This document shows, piece by piece, positions 1 through 8,231 of a stretch of 64,000 nt of DNA (positions are counted from its first letter, which is position 1; every line of letters begins with the position of its first letter). The stretch lies in the NCBI RefSeq assembly GCF_027107535.1, contig NZ_CP114283.1:6262001-6326000 (forward strand). Reading direction: 5' to 3'. Made by a program: the position numbers and the translations under genes. The notes beneath the pieces were generated by a model. The model was not told the origin of the DNA. It saw nothing but the letters and a program-made list of their open reading frames with translations, and did not search any database. The stretch is from Streptomyces aurantiacus (GTDB lineage: Bacteria; Actinomycetota; Actinomycetes; Streptomycetales; Streptomycetaceae).

Positions 1-42
1 TTGAGCGAAACCGACAATCACTTTCCGAAGGACCCGCCCTGA
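1..42 (+). other. possible 3' end of an upstream gene
   Basis: An open frame runs from the window edge to a TGA at 40-42, 11 bases before the permease start. It may be the last 13 codons of an upstream gene. Too short to identify. Confidence 0.25.
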
Positions 43-53
43 GTTCCGCACTC

Positions 54-1307
54 GTGACCGTTCTTTCCGCCGCTCTGCTCGTGGCGGTACTCGCCGGTGC
101 CGTGATCCGGCCGTTCGGACTGCCGGAAGCCACCGTGGCGGTCCCGGCCGCGGGCGTGGTGATGGCGACCGGCGCCATCTCCCTCGACCACGCGCGCGCC
201 GAGGCGGAACTGCTCGGTCCGGTCGTCGGCTTTCTCGCCGCGGTGCTCGTACTGGCCAAGCTCTGTGACGACGAGGGGCTCTTCCAGGCCTGCGGCGCCT
301 GGCTGGCCCGTACGTCGAAGGGAAGTCCGCAGCGGCTACTGGCCGCCAACTTCCTTCTCGCGTCGGTCATCACGGCCGTACTGAGCCTGGACGCCACGGT
401 CGTCCTGCTCACTCCGGTGGTGTTCGCGACCGTGGCCCGCCTCGGTGCCCGCCCCAAGCCCCACGTGTACGCCTGCGCCCATCTGTCGAACACGGCGTCG
501 CTGCTGCTGCCCGTCTCCAACCTCACCAACCTGCTCGCGTTCACGGCCAGCGGCCTGAGCTTCACCAGGTTCGCGCTGCTGATGGGCCCCGCCTGGGCCG
601 TGGCCATCGCCGCCGAGTACCTGGTCTTCCGGCGCTTCTTCGCCGACGACCTCAAGGGCGACGCCGCCGAACCTGCCGACACCGACACCGACGGCGTCAC
701 CGTCGAGATGCCCGTCTTCGCGCTGGCCACGGTCGCCTGCACCCTCGCGGGCTTCGTCGTGACGTCCGCACTGGGCGTCGAACCGGCCTGGGCGGCCTTC
801 GCCGGCGCCCTCGTACTGGCCGGCCGCGCGCTGGTCCGCGGGCGCACCACCGCGCTCGCCGTCGTTCGGGCCACCTCGCTGCCCTTCCTCGCCTTCGTGC
901 TGGCCCTGGGCATCGTGGTACGCGCCGTGGTCGACAACGGCCTCTCCGGCGCGCTCGGTCACCTGGTCCCGGACTCGTCGGGCCTGATGGCCCTGCTCGG
1001 CATCGCGGCCCTCGCCGCCCTGCTGGCCAACCTCATCAACAACCTCCCGGCGGTCCTGGTCCTGCTGCCCCTGGCCGCGGCGGCCGGCCCCGGACCGATC
1101 CTCGCCGTGCTGCTCGGGGTGAACATCGGCCCGAACCTCACGTACGCCGGTTCCCTGGCGACCCTGCTGTGGCGACGGATCGTCCACCAGCACGACCACG
1201 ACGTCGAACTCGGTGAGTTCACCCGCCTCGGCCTGATCACCGTGCCCGCCACACTGATCCCGGCCGTGGCGGCGCTCTGGGTCTCGCTGCGTGTGTTCGG
1301 GAGCTGA
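54..1307 (+). CDS. ArsB/NhaD/SLC13-type permease
   Basis: A 417-residue integral membrane protein with about ten to twelve hydrophobic segments. The layout is that of the ion transporter superfamily: two similar halves separated by a charged loop near residues 200-225 (rich in D and T), with polar breaks in the membrane segments such as SLDATVVLLTPV, SNTASLLLPVSNLTN and LINNLPAVLVLLP. These match the DxT and N-rich ion-site segments of ArsB-like arsenite and SLC13 carboxylate carriers. It probably exports an oxyanion or carries a carboxylate in symport. No arsR, arsC or ArsA gene is next to it, so arsenite is not specifically supported. GTG start at 54; no strong ribosome-binding site is visible. 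Family call good, substrate unknown. Confidence 0.8.
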   Translation: MTVLSAALLVAVLAGAVIRPFGLPEATVAVPAAGVVMATGAISLDHARAEAELLGPVVGFLAAVLVLAKLCDDEGLFQACGAWLARTSKGSPQRLLAANFLLASVITAVLSLDATVVLLTPVVFATVARLGARPKPHVYACAHLSNTASLLLPVSNLTNLLAFTASGLSFTRFALLMGPAWAVAIAAEYLVFRRFFADDLKGDAAEPADTDTDGVTVEMPVFALATVACTLAGFVVTSALGVEPAWAAFAGALVLAGRALVRGRTTALAVVRATSLPFLAFVLALGIVVRAVVDNGLSGALGHLVPDSSGLMALLGIAALAALLANLINNLPAVLVLLPLAAAAGPGPILAVLLGVNIGPNLTYAGSLATLLWRRIVHQHDHDVELGEFTRLGLITVPATLIPAVAALWVSLRVFGS

Positions 1308-1333
1308 AGCGCCCGCGCGGCGAGGTCGTGCGC

Positions 1334-1370
1334 GGAGCATTGACGCCGTGACATGGTCATGCAATGCTCC
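1334..1370. promoter_or_regulatory. inverted repeat in the cellulase promoter
   Basis: Perfect 9-base arms GGAGCATTG (1334-1342) and CAATGCTCC (1362-1370) are separated by 19 bases. The interval also holds a possible -35 TTGACG at 1340-1345. It lies between the permease stop and the CebR box, so it could be a second operator or a hairpin ending the permease transcript. Confidence 0.4.
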
Positions 1371-1374
1371 CGTT

Positions 1375-1388
1375 TGGGAGCGCTCCCA
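1375..1388. promoter_or_regulatory. CebR operator (cellobiose repressor box)
   Basis: The 14-base perfect palindrome TGGGAGCGCTCCCA is the exact consensus of the Streptomyces LacI-family repressor CebR, which releases DNA on binding cellobiose or short cello-oligosaccharides. It lies 63 bases before the ATG of the GH9 cellulase, just after a possible TTGACG promoter. The cellulase should therefore be off without cellulose breakdown products. CebR itself is not in the window. Confidence 0.85.
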
Positions 1389-1451
1389 CAGCCCGGCCGC
1401 CCGCACGCGGCGGCATCCATGGACCCCGTTCCAGGCACCGGGAGGCGCTCC

Positions 1452-3305
1452 ATGCTCACGTTCCGGCACGTGCACCGACGCCCCACGAAACGACGTACCG
1501 CGAGACGCGCCGCGGCCGGCCTGCTGACGGCGGCCCTGCTCTCCGGCGGACTGGCCCTCGCGCCCGGCGCGACCGGCGCTCCGTCCGCCGCCGATCCCGC
1601 CGCCGCCGCGACCACGCCCGTGCGGGTCAACCAGGCCGGCTATCTGCCGAACGGCCCCAAACGCGCCACGGTGGCCACCGCGGCCACCCAGCCACTCACC
1701 TGGCAGCTGCGCAACACGTCCGGTGCCGTGGCCGCCTCCGGCCGGACCGTCGTACGCGGCGCCGACGCGGCCTCGGGCGAGGCGACCCACGTGGCGGACT
1801 TCTCCGCGTACCGCAAGGGAGGCCGCGGATTCGTCCTGGTGGTCGACGGGCGGAGCAGCGCCCCCTTCGACATCCGCGCGGACCTCTACGACGGCCTGCG
1901 CTCCGACGCCATGGCCTTCTTCTACCACCAGCGCAGCGGCACGCCGATCGAGGCCTCGCTGGTGGGCCCCTCGTACGCGCGGCCCGCCGGGCATCTCGGC
2001 GTCGCCCCGAACCAGGGCGACACGAACGTCCCGTGCCAGCCGGGGGTGTGCGACTACACGCAGGACGTCCGGGGCGGCTGGTACGACGCGGGCGACCACG
2101 GCAAGTACGTGGTCAACGGCGGGATCTCCGTCTGGCTGCTCGTCGACTCGTTCGCGCGGTCCGAGCGGGCGGGCACCGCGTCGGCACTGGGCGACTCGAC
2201 CCTGCGCGTCCCCGAGCGCGGCAACGGCGTGCCCGACGTGCTGGACGAGGCACGCTGGGAGCTCGACTTCCTCATGCGGATGCAGGTGCCGGACGGCAAG
2301 CCGTACGCCGGTATGGCCTTCCACAAGATTCACGACGCGGCCTGGACGGGTATTCCGACCCGGCCCGAGCTGGACGCCCAGCCGCGCGAGTTGCACCGGC
2401 CGTCCACCGCGGCCACGCTCAACCTCGCCGCCACGGCGGCGCAGTGCGCGCGCGTCTTCGAGCCGTACGACTCCCCGTACGCGAAGCGGTGCCTGGGTGT
2501 GGCCCGCACGGCGTGGGCCGCGGCGAAGGCCAACCCCGCGATCTACGCGCCGGAATCGGACAGCACGGGCGGCGGCCCCTACAACGACACCCAGGTCACC
2601 GACGACTTCTACTGGGCGGCGGCCGAGCTGTACGCGGCGACCGGCGAGCGCGCCTACCGGGACGCGGTCACCTCCTCGCCCTGGCACACGTCGTCCGGCG
2701 CGCTCACCCCGACCGGCTTCAACTGGGCCGACACGGCGGCGCTCGGCCGGCTGACCCTGGCGACCGTGCGCAACAAACTGCCCGCGTCCGACATCAGGCG
2801 CGTCCGGGCCTCCGTGACGGCCGCGGCCGACGGCCACCTCGCCATGATGGCCGGGCAGGGCTACGCGGTGCCCATCCCCGCCAACGGGTACGTGTGGGGC
2901 TCCAACAGCCAGGTCACCAACAACGCGATCGTCATGGCCACCGCCTACGCGCTGACCGGTCAGCAGCGCTACCGGGCGGGGGTGCTGGAGGCGATGGACT
3001 ACCTGCTGGGCCGCAACACTCTGGACCTCTCGTACGTGACCGGCTACGGCGACTCCTACGCCCGCAACCAGCACCACCGGTTCTGGGCGAACCAGTACGA
3101 CGCCTCGACGCCGAACCCGCCGGCCGGCTCCCTCGCGGGCGGTCCCAACAGCGGTCTGCAGGACCCGGTGGCGCAGGAGAAGCTGGCCGGCTGCGCGCCC
3201 GCGGCCTGCTACATCGACGACATCGGCTCGTACGCGACGAACGAGGTGACGGTCAACTGGAACGCGCCGCTGGCCTGGCTCGCGGCCTTTGCCGCGGAGC
3301 GCTGA
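1452..3305 (+). CDS. secreted GH9 endoglucanase (cellulase)
   Basis: A 617-residue secreted glycoside hydrolase of family 9, acting on beta-1,4-glucan. The ATG at 1452 has GGGAGG six bases upstream. A long twin-Arg-rich signal peptide ([12 protein letters not shown] then a hydrophobic stretch, AxA near residue 35-40) comes first. A CelD_N-type immunoglobulin-like domain follows, beginning [16 protein letters not shown]. The (alpha/alpha)6 catalytic domain carries the family motifs [12 protein letters not shown] (catalytic Asp pair), the His region [16 protein letters not shown] and the terminal general-acid region [14 protein letters not shown]. No cellulose-binding module is present. The CebR box upstream predicts induction by cellobiose. 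Length and active-site residues are complete. Confidence 0.93.
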   Translation: MLTFRHVHRRPTKRRTARRAAAGLLTAALLSGGLALAPGATGAPSAADPAAAATTPVRVNQAGYLPNGPKRATVATAATQPLTWQLRNTSGAVAASGRTVVRGADAASGEATHVADFSAYRKGGRGFVLVVDGRSSAPFDIRADLYDGLRSDAMAFFYHQRSGTPIEASLVGPSYARPAGHLGVAPNQGDTNVPCQPGVCDYTQDVRGGWYDAGDHGKYVVNGGISVWLLVDSFARSERAGTASALGDSTLRVPERGNGVPDVLDEARWELDFLMRMQVPDGKPYAGMAFHKIHDAAWTGIPTRPELDAQPRELHRPSTAATLNLAATAAQCARVFEPYDSPYAKRCLGVARTAWAAAKANPAIYAPESDSTGGGPYNDTQVTDDFYWAAAELYAATGERAYRDAVTSSPWHTSSGALTPTGFNWADTAALGRLTLATVRNKLPASDIRRVRASVTAAADGHLAMMAGQGYAVPIPANGYVWGSNSQVTNNAIVMATAYALTGQQRYRAGVLEAMDYLLGRNTLDLSYVTGYGDSYARNQHHRFWANQYDASTPNPPAGSLAGGPNSGLQDPVAQEKLAGCAPAACYIDDIGSYATNEVTVNWNAPLAWLAAFAAER

Positions 3306-3321
3306 CCGGCACGCGCTCCGG

Positions 3322-4257
3322 TCACGGCGGCTGTCGGCTACGGAGCCTCGCCCGGTACGTACCGGGCGGGGCTCCGTAGCGCTGTCGGAAGACCCGGCTG
3401 AAGTGGAACGGGCTGGCGAAGCCGGCGGCTGACGCGATCCGTTCCACCGGCAGGTCGGTCGCCTCCAGCAGCCGCGCGGCGTGCAGCAGCCTGGCGGCGA
3501 GCAGCGCCCGCATCGGGGACCGGCTGAGCTGCCGGGTGAAGAGGTGGGCGAAACGGGAGGGCGACAGTGACACCCCCGCGGCCAGCGTCTCCACCGTGTG
3601 CGGCGCCCCTGGGTCGGCGGCGATGCGCGCCTCGGCCCGGCGGATCCGCGGGTCGACGCCGGACGGTTCCGCTGCGCCGCGTGCCGTGGCGGTGGCAAGG
3701 AGGACGATCGATTCCAGGGAGCAGAGGGTCAGTTCGCGGGCGGCGGTGCCGTGGGCCACGGCGACCCGCCCGTCCCCGGCTGCCGCCCCGGATTCCCCGG
3801 TTTCCCCGGCGGGCGGGGGGCCTTCCCCGGTCCAGCGCGCGTCGGCGAGCATCCGTGCGAACGCCTGCTCCAGCCGGTCCCTGACACCGGCCGGAACCGG
3901 CGTGACGGCATACAGCCGGTCGCCGCGGACGTACGGCCTCAGCCAGTCCGTCCAGGCCGGCCGCGGCTGGCAGTGGGCCCACCAGAACGCCCACCGCCGT
4001 GCGCCCGGCGCGACCGCGTAGTGGTGGGGCACGCCGGGGCCGAGGACGACCAGGTCACCCGCACCCGCCCTGCTCTGCGTCGCACCCTGGGCCAGGCGCC
4101 CCTCACCTCCCGTGGTCCAGGTGAAGAGCCAGCTGTCGGCGCCGTGCGGCCGGCTGATGCTGTAACCGGGGCGCTGATCGAAGCGGCCGACGGTCACCAG
4201 GCCCGGCGGAGGGGACGGCGCAGCAGTCTCGGGCAACTCGTCAGCACGCACAGGCAT
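3322..4257 (-). CDS. AraC-family transcriptional regulator
   Basis: A 311-residue regulator. The N-terminal half resembles an AraC-type cupin ligand domain (PGVPHHYAV motif near residue 75). The C-terminal 100 residues hold two helix-turn-helix motifs, the second being IASAAGFASPFHFSRVFRQRYG. It is divergent from the PhyH dioxygenase, with a palindrome between them, so it probably controls that gene and perhaps the HAD and dehydrogenase genes behind it. The ATG at 4257 directly follows GGAGG with no spacing; the GTG two codons later (4251) is better spaced. The last codons sit in a 44-base palindrome. Such regulators often control sugar or glycoside use; the effector is not visible. Confidence 0.85.
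   Translation of the reverse strand: MPVRADELPETAAPSPPPGLVTVGRFDQRPGYSISRPHGADSWLFTWTTGGEGRLAQGATQSRAGAGDLVVLGPGVPHHYAVAPGARRWAFWWAHCQPRPAWTDWLRPYVRGDRLYAVTPVPAGVRDRLEQAFARMLADARWTGEGPPPAGETGESGAAAGDGRVAVAHGTAARELTLCSLESIVLLATATARGAAEPSGVDPRIRRAEARIAADPGAPHTVETLAAGVSLSPSRFAHLFTRQLSRSPMRALLAARLLHAARLLEATDLPVERIASAAGFASPFHFSRVFRQRYGAPPGTYRARLRSRQPP
3337..3380. terminator. 44-base palindrome, likely bidirectional terminator
   Basis: Two 22-base arms meet without a spacer at 3358/3359. Only positions 3348 and 3369 do not match, and they form a G-U wobble in the + strand RNA. It covers the last codons of the AraC gene and lies just after the GH9 stop, so the convergent transcripts could both fold here. 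There is no T-tract, as is common in Streptomyces. Confidence 0.6.
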
Positions 4258-4265
4258 CCTCCGGG

Positions 4266-4275
4266 AAAGCGCTTT
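4266..4275. promoter_or_regulatory. palindromic operator AAAGCGCTTT
   Basis: A perfect 10-base palindrome with flanking GGG and TGCC lies 8 bases before the AraC ATG and 45 bases before the dioxygenase ATG. The GCGC centre with A/T flanks is the shape of LacI-family (CRE-like) operators. It would suit a repressor acting on both divergent genes, or AraC autoregulation. The binding protein is unknown. Confidence 0.45.
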
Positions 4276-4320
4276 TGCCTAGCGTGAGGCATACGGACAC
4301 CGAGGCGAAGGAGCGATCGT

Positions 4321-5148
4321 ATGGCAGTCACGGACAGGGGAACCGCCGGCGCAGCGGCCGGGGACCTCGTGCGGCACTTCGAGGAGGACGGCTTCACCGT
4401 GGCGCGCGGGCTGTTCGCCCCGGCGGAGATCGACGCGCTGTGTTCCGAGTTCGCCGCGCTGCACTCCGCCGGGCCGGTGCCCGGGCACTTCGAGCCCCGC
4501 GCGACCGGGACCGCCGGGTCCGCCGACCCGCTGTACGTCTTCCCCCGGGTCATGAACCCGCACCGCATCAACGGAACGGCCCGGCGCTTCCTCCTCGAAC
4601 CCCGGCTGCGCGCGGTGCTCGAACTCCTGCTGGGCGAGGAGGTGCTGGCCGCGCAGAGCATGTTCTACTTCAAGCCGCCGGGAGCCCGCGGGCAGGCCCT
4701 GCACCAGGACAACTTCTATCTGCGGGTGGAGCCGGGCACGTGCGTGGCCGCCTGGATCGCCTGCGATGTGATCGACCGCGGGAACGGCGGCCTGGAGGTC
4801 GTCCCGGGCACCCACGGCATGGACGTGTTCTGCCCGGAAGAGGCCGACGAGGGGGTGTCGTTCGCCCGCGAGTACGTGCCGCCGCCGCCCGGCCTGTCCG
4901 CCGTGCCGGTCGACATGGAACCGGGAGACGTCCTCTTCTTCAACGGCAGCCTGGTGCACGGTTCCGGACCCAACCACAGCGGCGACCGCTTCCGCCGCTC
5001 GTTCATCGGCCACTACGTGGGCCGCTCCGCGGAGCGCATCGGCCGCTACTACCCCACCCTGTCGATGGGCGGGGAGCCCGTGCCGCTGCTGGAGAGCGAG
5101 GGTGCCGGCCCGTGCGGCACGGAGTTCGCGCCGACGGGACCGCACTGA
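4321..5148 (+). CDS. phytanoyl-CoA dioxygenase (PhyH) family protein
   Basis: A 275-residue member of the PhyH branch of Fe(II)/2-oxoglutarate oxygenases, which hydroxylate small molecules with O2 and 2-oxoglutarate. The metal ligands look intact: an HxD pair in LHQDNFYLRV (about residues 123-125) and the distal His in NGSLVHGSGPNHS (about residue 208). A conserved Arg follows in RFRRSFIGHY for 2-oxoglutarate binding. It is divergent from the AraC regulator and converges with the HAD gene. The substrate is not evident; bacterial PhyH proteins next to AraC regulators are often catabolic, while others tailor secondary metabolites. The ATG at 4321 follows GCGAAGGAGCG. Confidence 0.85.
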   Translation: MAVTDRGTAGAAAGDLVRHFEEDGFTVARGLFAPAEIDALCSEFAALHSAGPVPGHFEPRATGTAGSADPLYVFPRVMNPHRINGTARRFLLEPRLRAVLELLLGEEVLAAQSMFYFKPPGARGQALHQDNFYLRVEPGTCVAAWIACDVIDRGNGGLEVVPGTHGMDVFCPEEADEGVSFAREYVPPPPGLSAVPVDMEPGDVLFFNGSLVHGSGPNHSGDRFRRSFIGHYVGRSAERIGRYYPTLSMGGEPVPLLESEGAGPCGTEFAPTGPH

Positions 5149-5157
5149 GCACGGGCC

Positions 5158-5173
5158 GCTCCGAGTCCGGAGC
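5158..5173. terminator. small hairpin between convergent genes
   Basis: GCTCCG, loop AGTC, CGGAGC lies in the 31-base gap between the PhyH stop and the HAD stop. It is a plausible but weak shared terminator. Confidence 0.35.
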
Positions 5174-5179
5174 ACCGGC

Positions 5180-5827
5180 TCAGGACCGCAGCAACTCCGC
5201 CGTACCCAGGTCCAGTACACCGTCGTGCCAGGTCAGCCCGCGCAGGTCGCGTACGACGACGGGCGCGCCGGTGTCCAGGCCGCGCGGCCCGACGCCGATG
5301 ACGTACGCACCGGCCGCCGCCCCCGCCGTGGCGCCCGCGGCACTGTCCTCGAAGACGACGGTCCGCGCCGGGTCCACGCCGAGCCTGGCGGCCGCCGCGC
5401 GGTAGCCGTCGGGGGCGGGTTTGCCGTGGCTGACGTCGTCCGCGGTGACGAGCACGGGCGGCAGGGGCAGACCCGCGGCGGCCAGGCGGGCCCGGGCCAG
5501 CCCCGTGACTCCTGAGGTCACGACGGCCCAACTGCCCCGCGGCAGGCCCGTCAGCAGGTCGAGGGCGCCGGGCAGGGCGGTCGTGGTGGCGGCCGCCTCG
5601 ATCTCCAGGCGGTCGATCTCGGCGAGGGCCGCGGGCCGTTCCCCGGGGTCGGTCACGAGCAGCGCGACGGTGTCGGCGGAGCGCCGTCCGTGCACCATCG
5701 CCGTGACCCGCTCGGCGGGCAGCCCGTGGGCGCGGGCCCACTCGCTCCACGCCTGGTCGACGCCGAGGTCGGAGTCGACGAGGACGCCGTCGTTGTCGAA
5801 GAGGAGACCCTCGCAGGGGATGTTCAT
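5180..5827 (-). CDS. HAD-superfamily hydrolase (subfamily IA)
   Basis: A 215-residue soluble phosphatase or phosphomutase-like protein. HAD motif I is LLFDNDGVLVDS with Asp nucleophile and general acid, motif II is VVTSGVT, motif III is the Lys of SHGKPAPDGY, and motif IV is VVFEDSAAG. The helical cap suggests a small sugar phosphate substrate, as in the yeast 2-deoxyglucose-6-phosphate or glycerol-phosphate phosphatase group. The ATG at 5827 has GAAGGGC upstream, 11 bases after the stop of the 2-hydroxyacid dehydrogenase, so the two are one operon. The exact substrate cannot be read. Confidence 0.85.
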   Translation of the reverse strand: MNIPCEGLLFDNDGVLVDSDLGVDQAWSEWARAHGLPAERVTAMVHGRRSADTVALLVTDPGERPAALAEIDRLEIEAAATTTALPGALDLLTGLPRGSWAVVTSGVTGLARARLAAAGLPLPPVLVTADDVSHGKPAPDGYRAAAARLGVDPARTVVFEDSAAGATAGAAAGAYVIGVGPRGLDTGAPVVVRDLRGLTWHDGVLDLGTAELLRS

Positions 5828-5838
5828 GTCCGGGCCCT

Positions 5839-6855
5839 TCAGGTGACGGGACGGTTGCGGTAGCGGCCGACGAGTTCCCGTGCGGCGGCCTGCATACGGG
5901 CGGGCGGCAGTCCCTGGGCCAGCAGGGTGAGGTCGTCGACGACCATGTCGCCGATGCTCAGGAAGGCGTCCGGGATGCCGCCCGCCCGGTGGGCGGAGAG
6001 CACCAGTCCCTCCAGGGTTCGGGCGGGGTCGTCGGCGGCGACGGGTTCGGCGGGCCAGACGTCGACGCCCGCGAGAACACGGCCCTCGGCGACCCGGGTG
6101 AGCAGCGCGGGGAAGTCCACGACCGGTGCCCGGCTGACGAGGACCAGCCTGGCCCCGTCGGGCAGCAGAGCGAGTTCGCGCTCGCCGAGCAGGTGGCGGC
6201 TGTCGTCGGTGACGGTGGCGAGAACGAAGACGAACGTGCTGCGGGCCAGGGTCTCGTCGAGCGTGGCCGGTACGAGACCCTGCTCGCGCAGGACGGCGGG
6301 CGGCAGCCAGGGGTCGTACACGCGCAGGGTCGGGCGGAAGGGCGCGAGGAGGGGGTGGAGGCTGCGGCCGAGGTTCCCGAACCCGATCAGGCCGACGTCC
6401 GCACCGCGCAGCAGTACGGCGTCGGCGTTCCCGTCGGACACGTACCGCTCCCGTCCGGCGCGGAAGGCGCGGTCCTCGCGGCTGATGCCGCGCGCGAGGT
6501 CGAGCGCGAGCCCGAGGGCGTACTCGGCGACGGCCTGCGCGTAGGCGGGCCCGCAGCCCAGGACGTGGATGCCGCGCCGGAAGCACGTGTCGTAGTCGAC
6601 GTTCGGGAAGAAGTTGCCCTCGACGTTGAGCAGAGCCGTCAACCCGGCCGCACGGGCCAGTCGTTCGGCCGGCAGGTCGGGCTGGCCGACGATGGCGAAG
6701 GCGTCCGGCAGGGCCTGGTCGAGGGCTTCCTCGGTGTCCGGTTCGACGACGGTGAAGCGGTCGTGGAGGCGGGCCAGCGCGCCGGGGCTGAAGATGCGTT
6801 CCCTGGGGTGGGGGGCGGCGCGCAGGATCACGAGCGGCTTGTGCGTGGTGCTCAC
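5839..6855 (-). CDS. D-2-hydroxyacid dehydrogenase family protein
   Basis: A 338-residue NAD(P)-dependent oxidoreductase of the D-isomer 2-hydroxyacid dehydrogenase family (2-oxoacid to 2-hydroxyacid). The Rossmann motif is VGLIGFGNLGRSL near residue 155. The catalytic Arg is in LVLVSRAPVVD, the Glu region in GVDVWPAEPV and the catalytic His in LSAHRAGG. The GTG start at 6855 is chosen because AAGGAG lies seven bases upstream; an in-frame ATG at 6894 has no such site. It is the first gene of a two-gene operon with the HAD hydrolase. Together with PhyH and AraC this resembles a small catabolic module, but no pathway can be named. Confidence 0.87.
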   Translation of the reverse strand: MSTTHKPLVILRAAPHPRERIFSPGALARLHDRFTVVEPDTEEALDQALPDAFAIVGQPDLPAERLARAAGLTALLNVEGNFFPNVDYDTCFRRGIHVLGCGPAYAQAVAEYALGLALDLARGISREDRAFRAGRERYVSDGNADAVLLRGADVGLIGFGNLGRSLHPLLAPFRPTLRVYDPWLPPAVLREQGLVPATLDETLARSTFVFVLATVTDDSRHLLGERELALLPDGARLVLVSRAPVVDFPALLTRVAEGRVLAGVDVWPAEPVAADDPARTLEGLVLSAHRAGGIPDAFLSIGDMVVDDLTLLAQGLPPARMQAAARELVGRYRNRPVT

Positions 6856-7356
6856 GGGTCTCCTTGCGTCCGTCACGGTCCTCCTCGCGTCCATGCGCGG
6901 CGGGTGCGTCCGTGCGGGGGCGGGCGTCGGCCTGACGGAACGGTAGCCCGGCGCCGCCGGTGCGGCAGCACGGCGGGTCGCTACCCGTACCGGAGCGTCG
7001 GGAACCTCCCGCGGCGAGTCGGACGGTGCGGCGCGCACCGGGGCTCGGGCCGTGCCGGCGGCCGCTTCGAAGGTCCTCGCAGGGCTCGGTGCCCGGCCGT
7101 GGACGGAGCGCGCCCTCGCGCCGCCGCCGGGGTGACGGGGCCGTCCGTCGCCGGGGCGGGGCGGGCATACGGGCGCCGTCCACGCGGACTTGACGTGCGA
7201 CTTCTCGCGCGCTTTGATCCAGACGTGCCGAGGCGCGCAGCCCGGTACGCAGAGGTACGCCCAGCCGGTGGCGGACAAGGTTCCCAGCCCGGCCGAAGTC
7301 GCCAGGATCGTCACCGGGTCCGAGGCGGGGACGTACTCGCGACCGTTGGAGCGGAC
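6856..7356. other. 501-base intergenic region
   Basis: No convincing gene here: open frames on both strands lack starts with ribosome-binding sites and family features. It must hold the divergent promoters of the hydroxyacid dehydrogenase and the GH114 lipoprotein. No clear operator palindrome or RNA structure was found by eye. Confidence 0.5.
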
Positions 7357-8202
7357 ATGCCCGCCATGCGTGGCGCCCGCGCGGGACTCGTCAGGGCGGC
7401 CGCCGCCCTGATCGCCCTCGCGGCCCTGGCCTCCTGTACGTCGGACGGCGACGGCAGGGGTCCCGACGAGGCCAGGAGGCCGAGTCCCGGGGCGGTACGG
7501 CTGCCGCCGGTGCACGCCGGTTTCGACTACCAGATCGGCGGCGCCTATCCACCGCCGTCCGGTGTCCGCGTCGTGGCCCGCGACCGCGGCGCCGAACCCG
7601 CGCGCGGCCTCTACAACATCTGTTACGTCAACGCCTTCCAGGCCCAGCCCGACGAACAGGACGACTGGCCGGACGACCTGCTGCTGCGGGACGAGGGCGG
7701 TGAGGTCGTCATCGACCGCGACTGGGACGAGCCGTTGCTGGACATCGGCACACCGGACAGGCGCAAGCGTGTCGCGGCCCGGGTGAACGCATGGATCGAC
7801 GGCTGCGCGGACAAGGGCTACGACGCCGTCGAGCCGGACAACTACGACAGTTACACCCGCTCGCGCGGGCTGCTGAGCGCGGACGACGCCACGTCCTTCG
7901 TCAGGCTGCTCTCGGCGCACGCGCATGCCCGGGGTCTGGCCATCGCCCAGAAGAACGCCGTGGAACTGGCAGACAGGCGCTCCCGGGCCGGGCTGGACTT
8001 CGCGGTGGTGGAGGAGTGCGGCGCGTACGACGAGTGCGGCGCGTACGCCGAGGCGTTCGACGACCGGGTCGTGGTCGTGGAGTACACCGACAGCGGGCTG
8101 CGCAAGGCCCGTTCGGGATTCGGCGACCGGCTGAGCATCGTGCGCCGGGATGTGATGGTGTCGACGCCGGACAGCGCCGCCTATGTCCGCAGGACCAGCT
8201 GA
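7357..8202 (+). CDS. GH114-type endo-alpha-1,4-polygalactosaminidase lipoprotein
   Basis: A 281-residue exported lipoprotein with lipobox LASC after an Ala/Leu-rich signal at residues 10-27. The mature part has the TIM-barrel family signature FDYQIGGAY near its start, then YNICYVNAFQ, DRDWDEPLLDIG, KGYDAVEPDNYDSY and AIAQKNAVEL, as in glycoside hydrolase family 114. That family cleaves galactosamine-rich polysaccharides. The Asp/Glu residues of YDAVEPDN are probably catalytic. It is likely anchored on the outer face of the membrane and acts on cell-surface or fungal polysaccharide. The ATG at 7357 follows TTGGAGCG; a second ATG three codons later is possible. Confidence 0.85.
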   Translation: MPAMRGARAGLVRAAAALIALAALASCTSDGDGRGPDEARRPSPGAVRLPPVHAGFDYQIGGAYPPPSGVRVVARDRGAEPARGLYNICYVNAFQAQPDEQDDWPDDLLLRDEGGEVVIDRDWDEPLLDIGTPDRRKRVAARVNAWIDGCADKGYDAVEPDNYDSYTRSRGLLSADDATSFVRLLSAHAHARGLAIAQKNAVELADRRSRAGLDFAVVEECGAYDECGAYAEAFDDRVVVVEYTDSGLRKARSGFGDRLSIVRRDVMVSTPDSAAYVRRTS

Positions 8203-8231
8203 GCCGGGACCCGCCAGTCAGGTCCCGGCTC
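8201..8231. terminator. bidirectional hairpin terminator
   Basis: A perfect 11-base stem, GAGCCGGGACC (8201-8211) and GGTCCCGGCTC (8221-8231), with a 9-base loop. It overlaps the stop codons of the convergent GH114 and flavoprotein genes. No T-tract. Confidence 0.65.

Noticed and set aside
54..1307. Permease as an arsenic-resistance gene
   Set aside because: No arsR, arsC or other arsenic gene beside it, so only the permease family is claimed.
336..3698. Very long open frame on the minus strand across the permease and cellulase genes
   Set aside because: Arg/Gly-rich low-complexity translation opposite genuine genes with clear families; an effect of high third-position GC.
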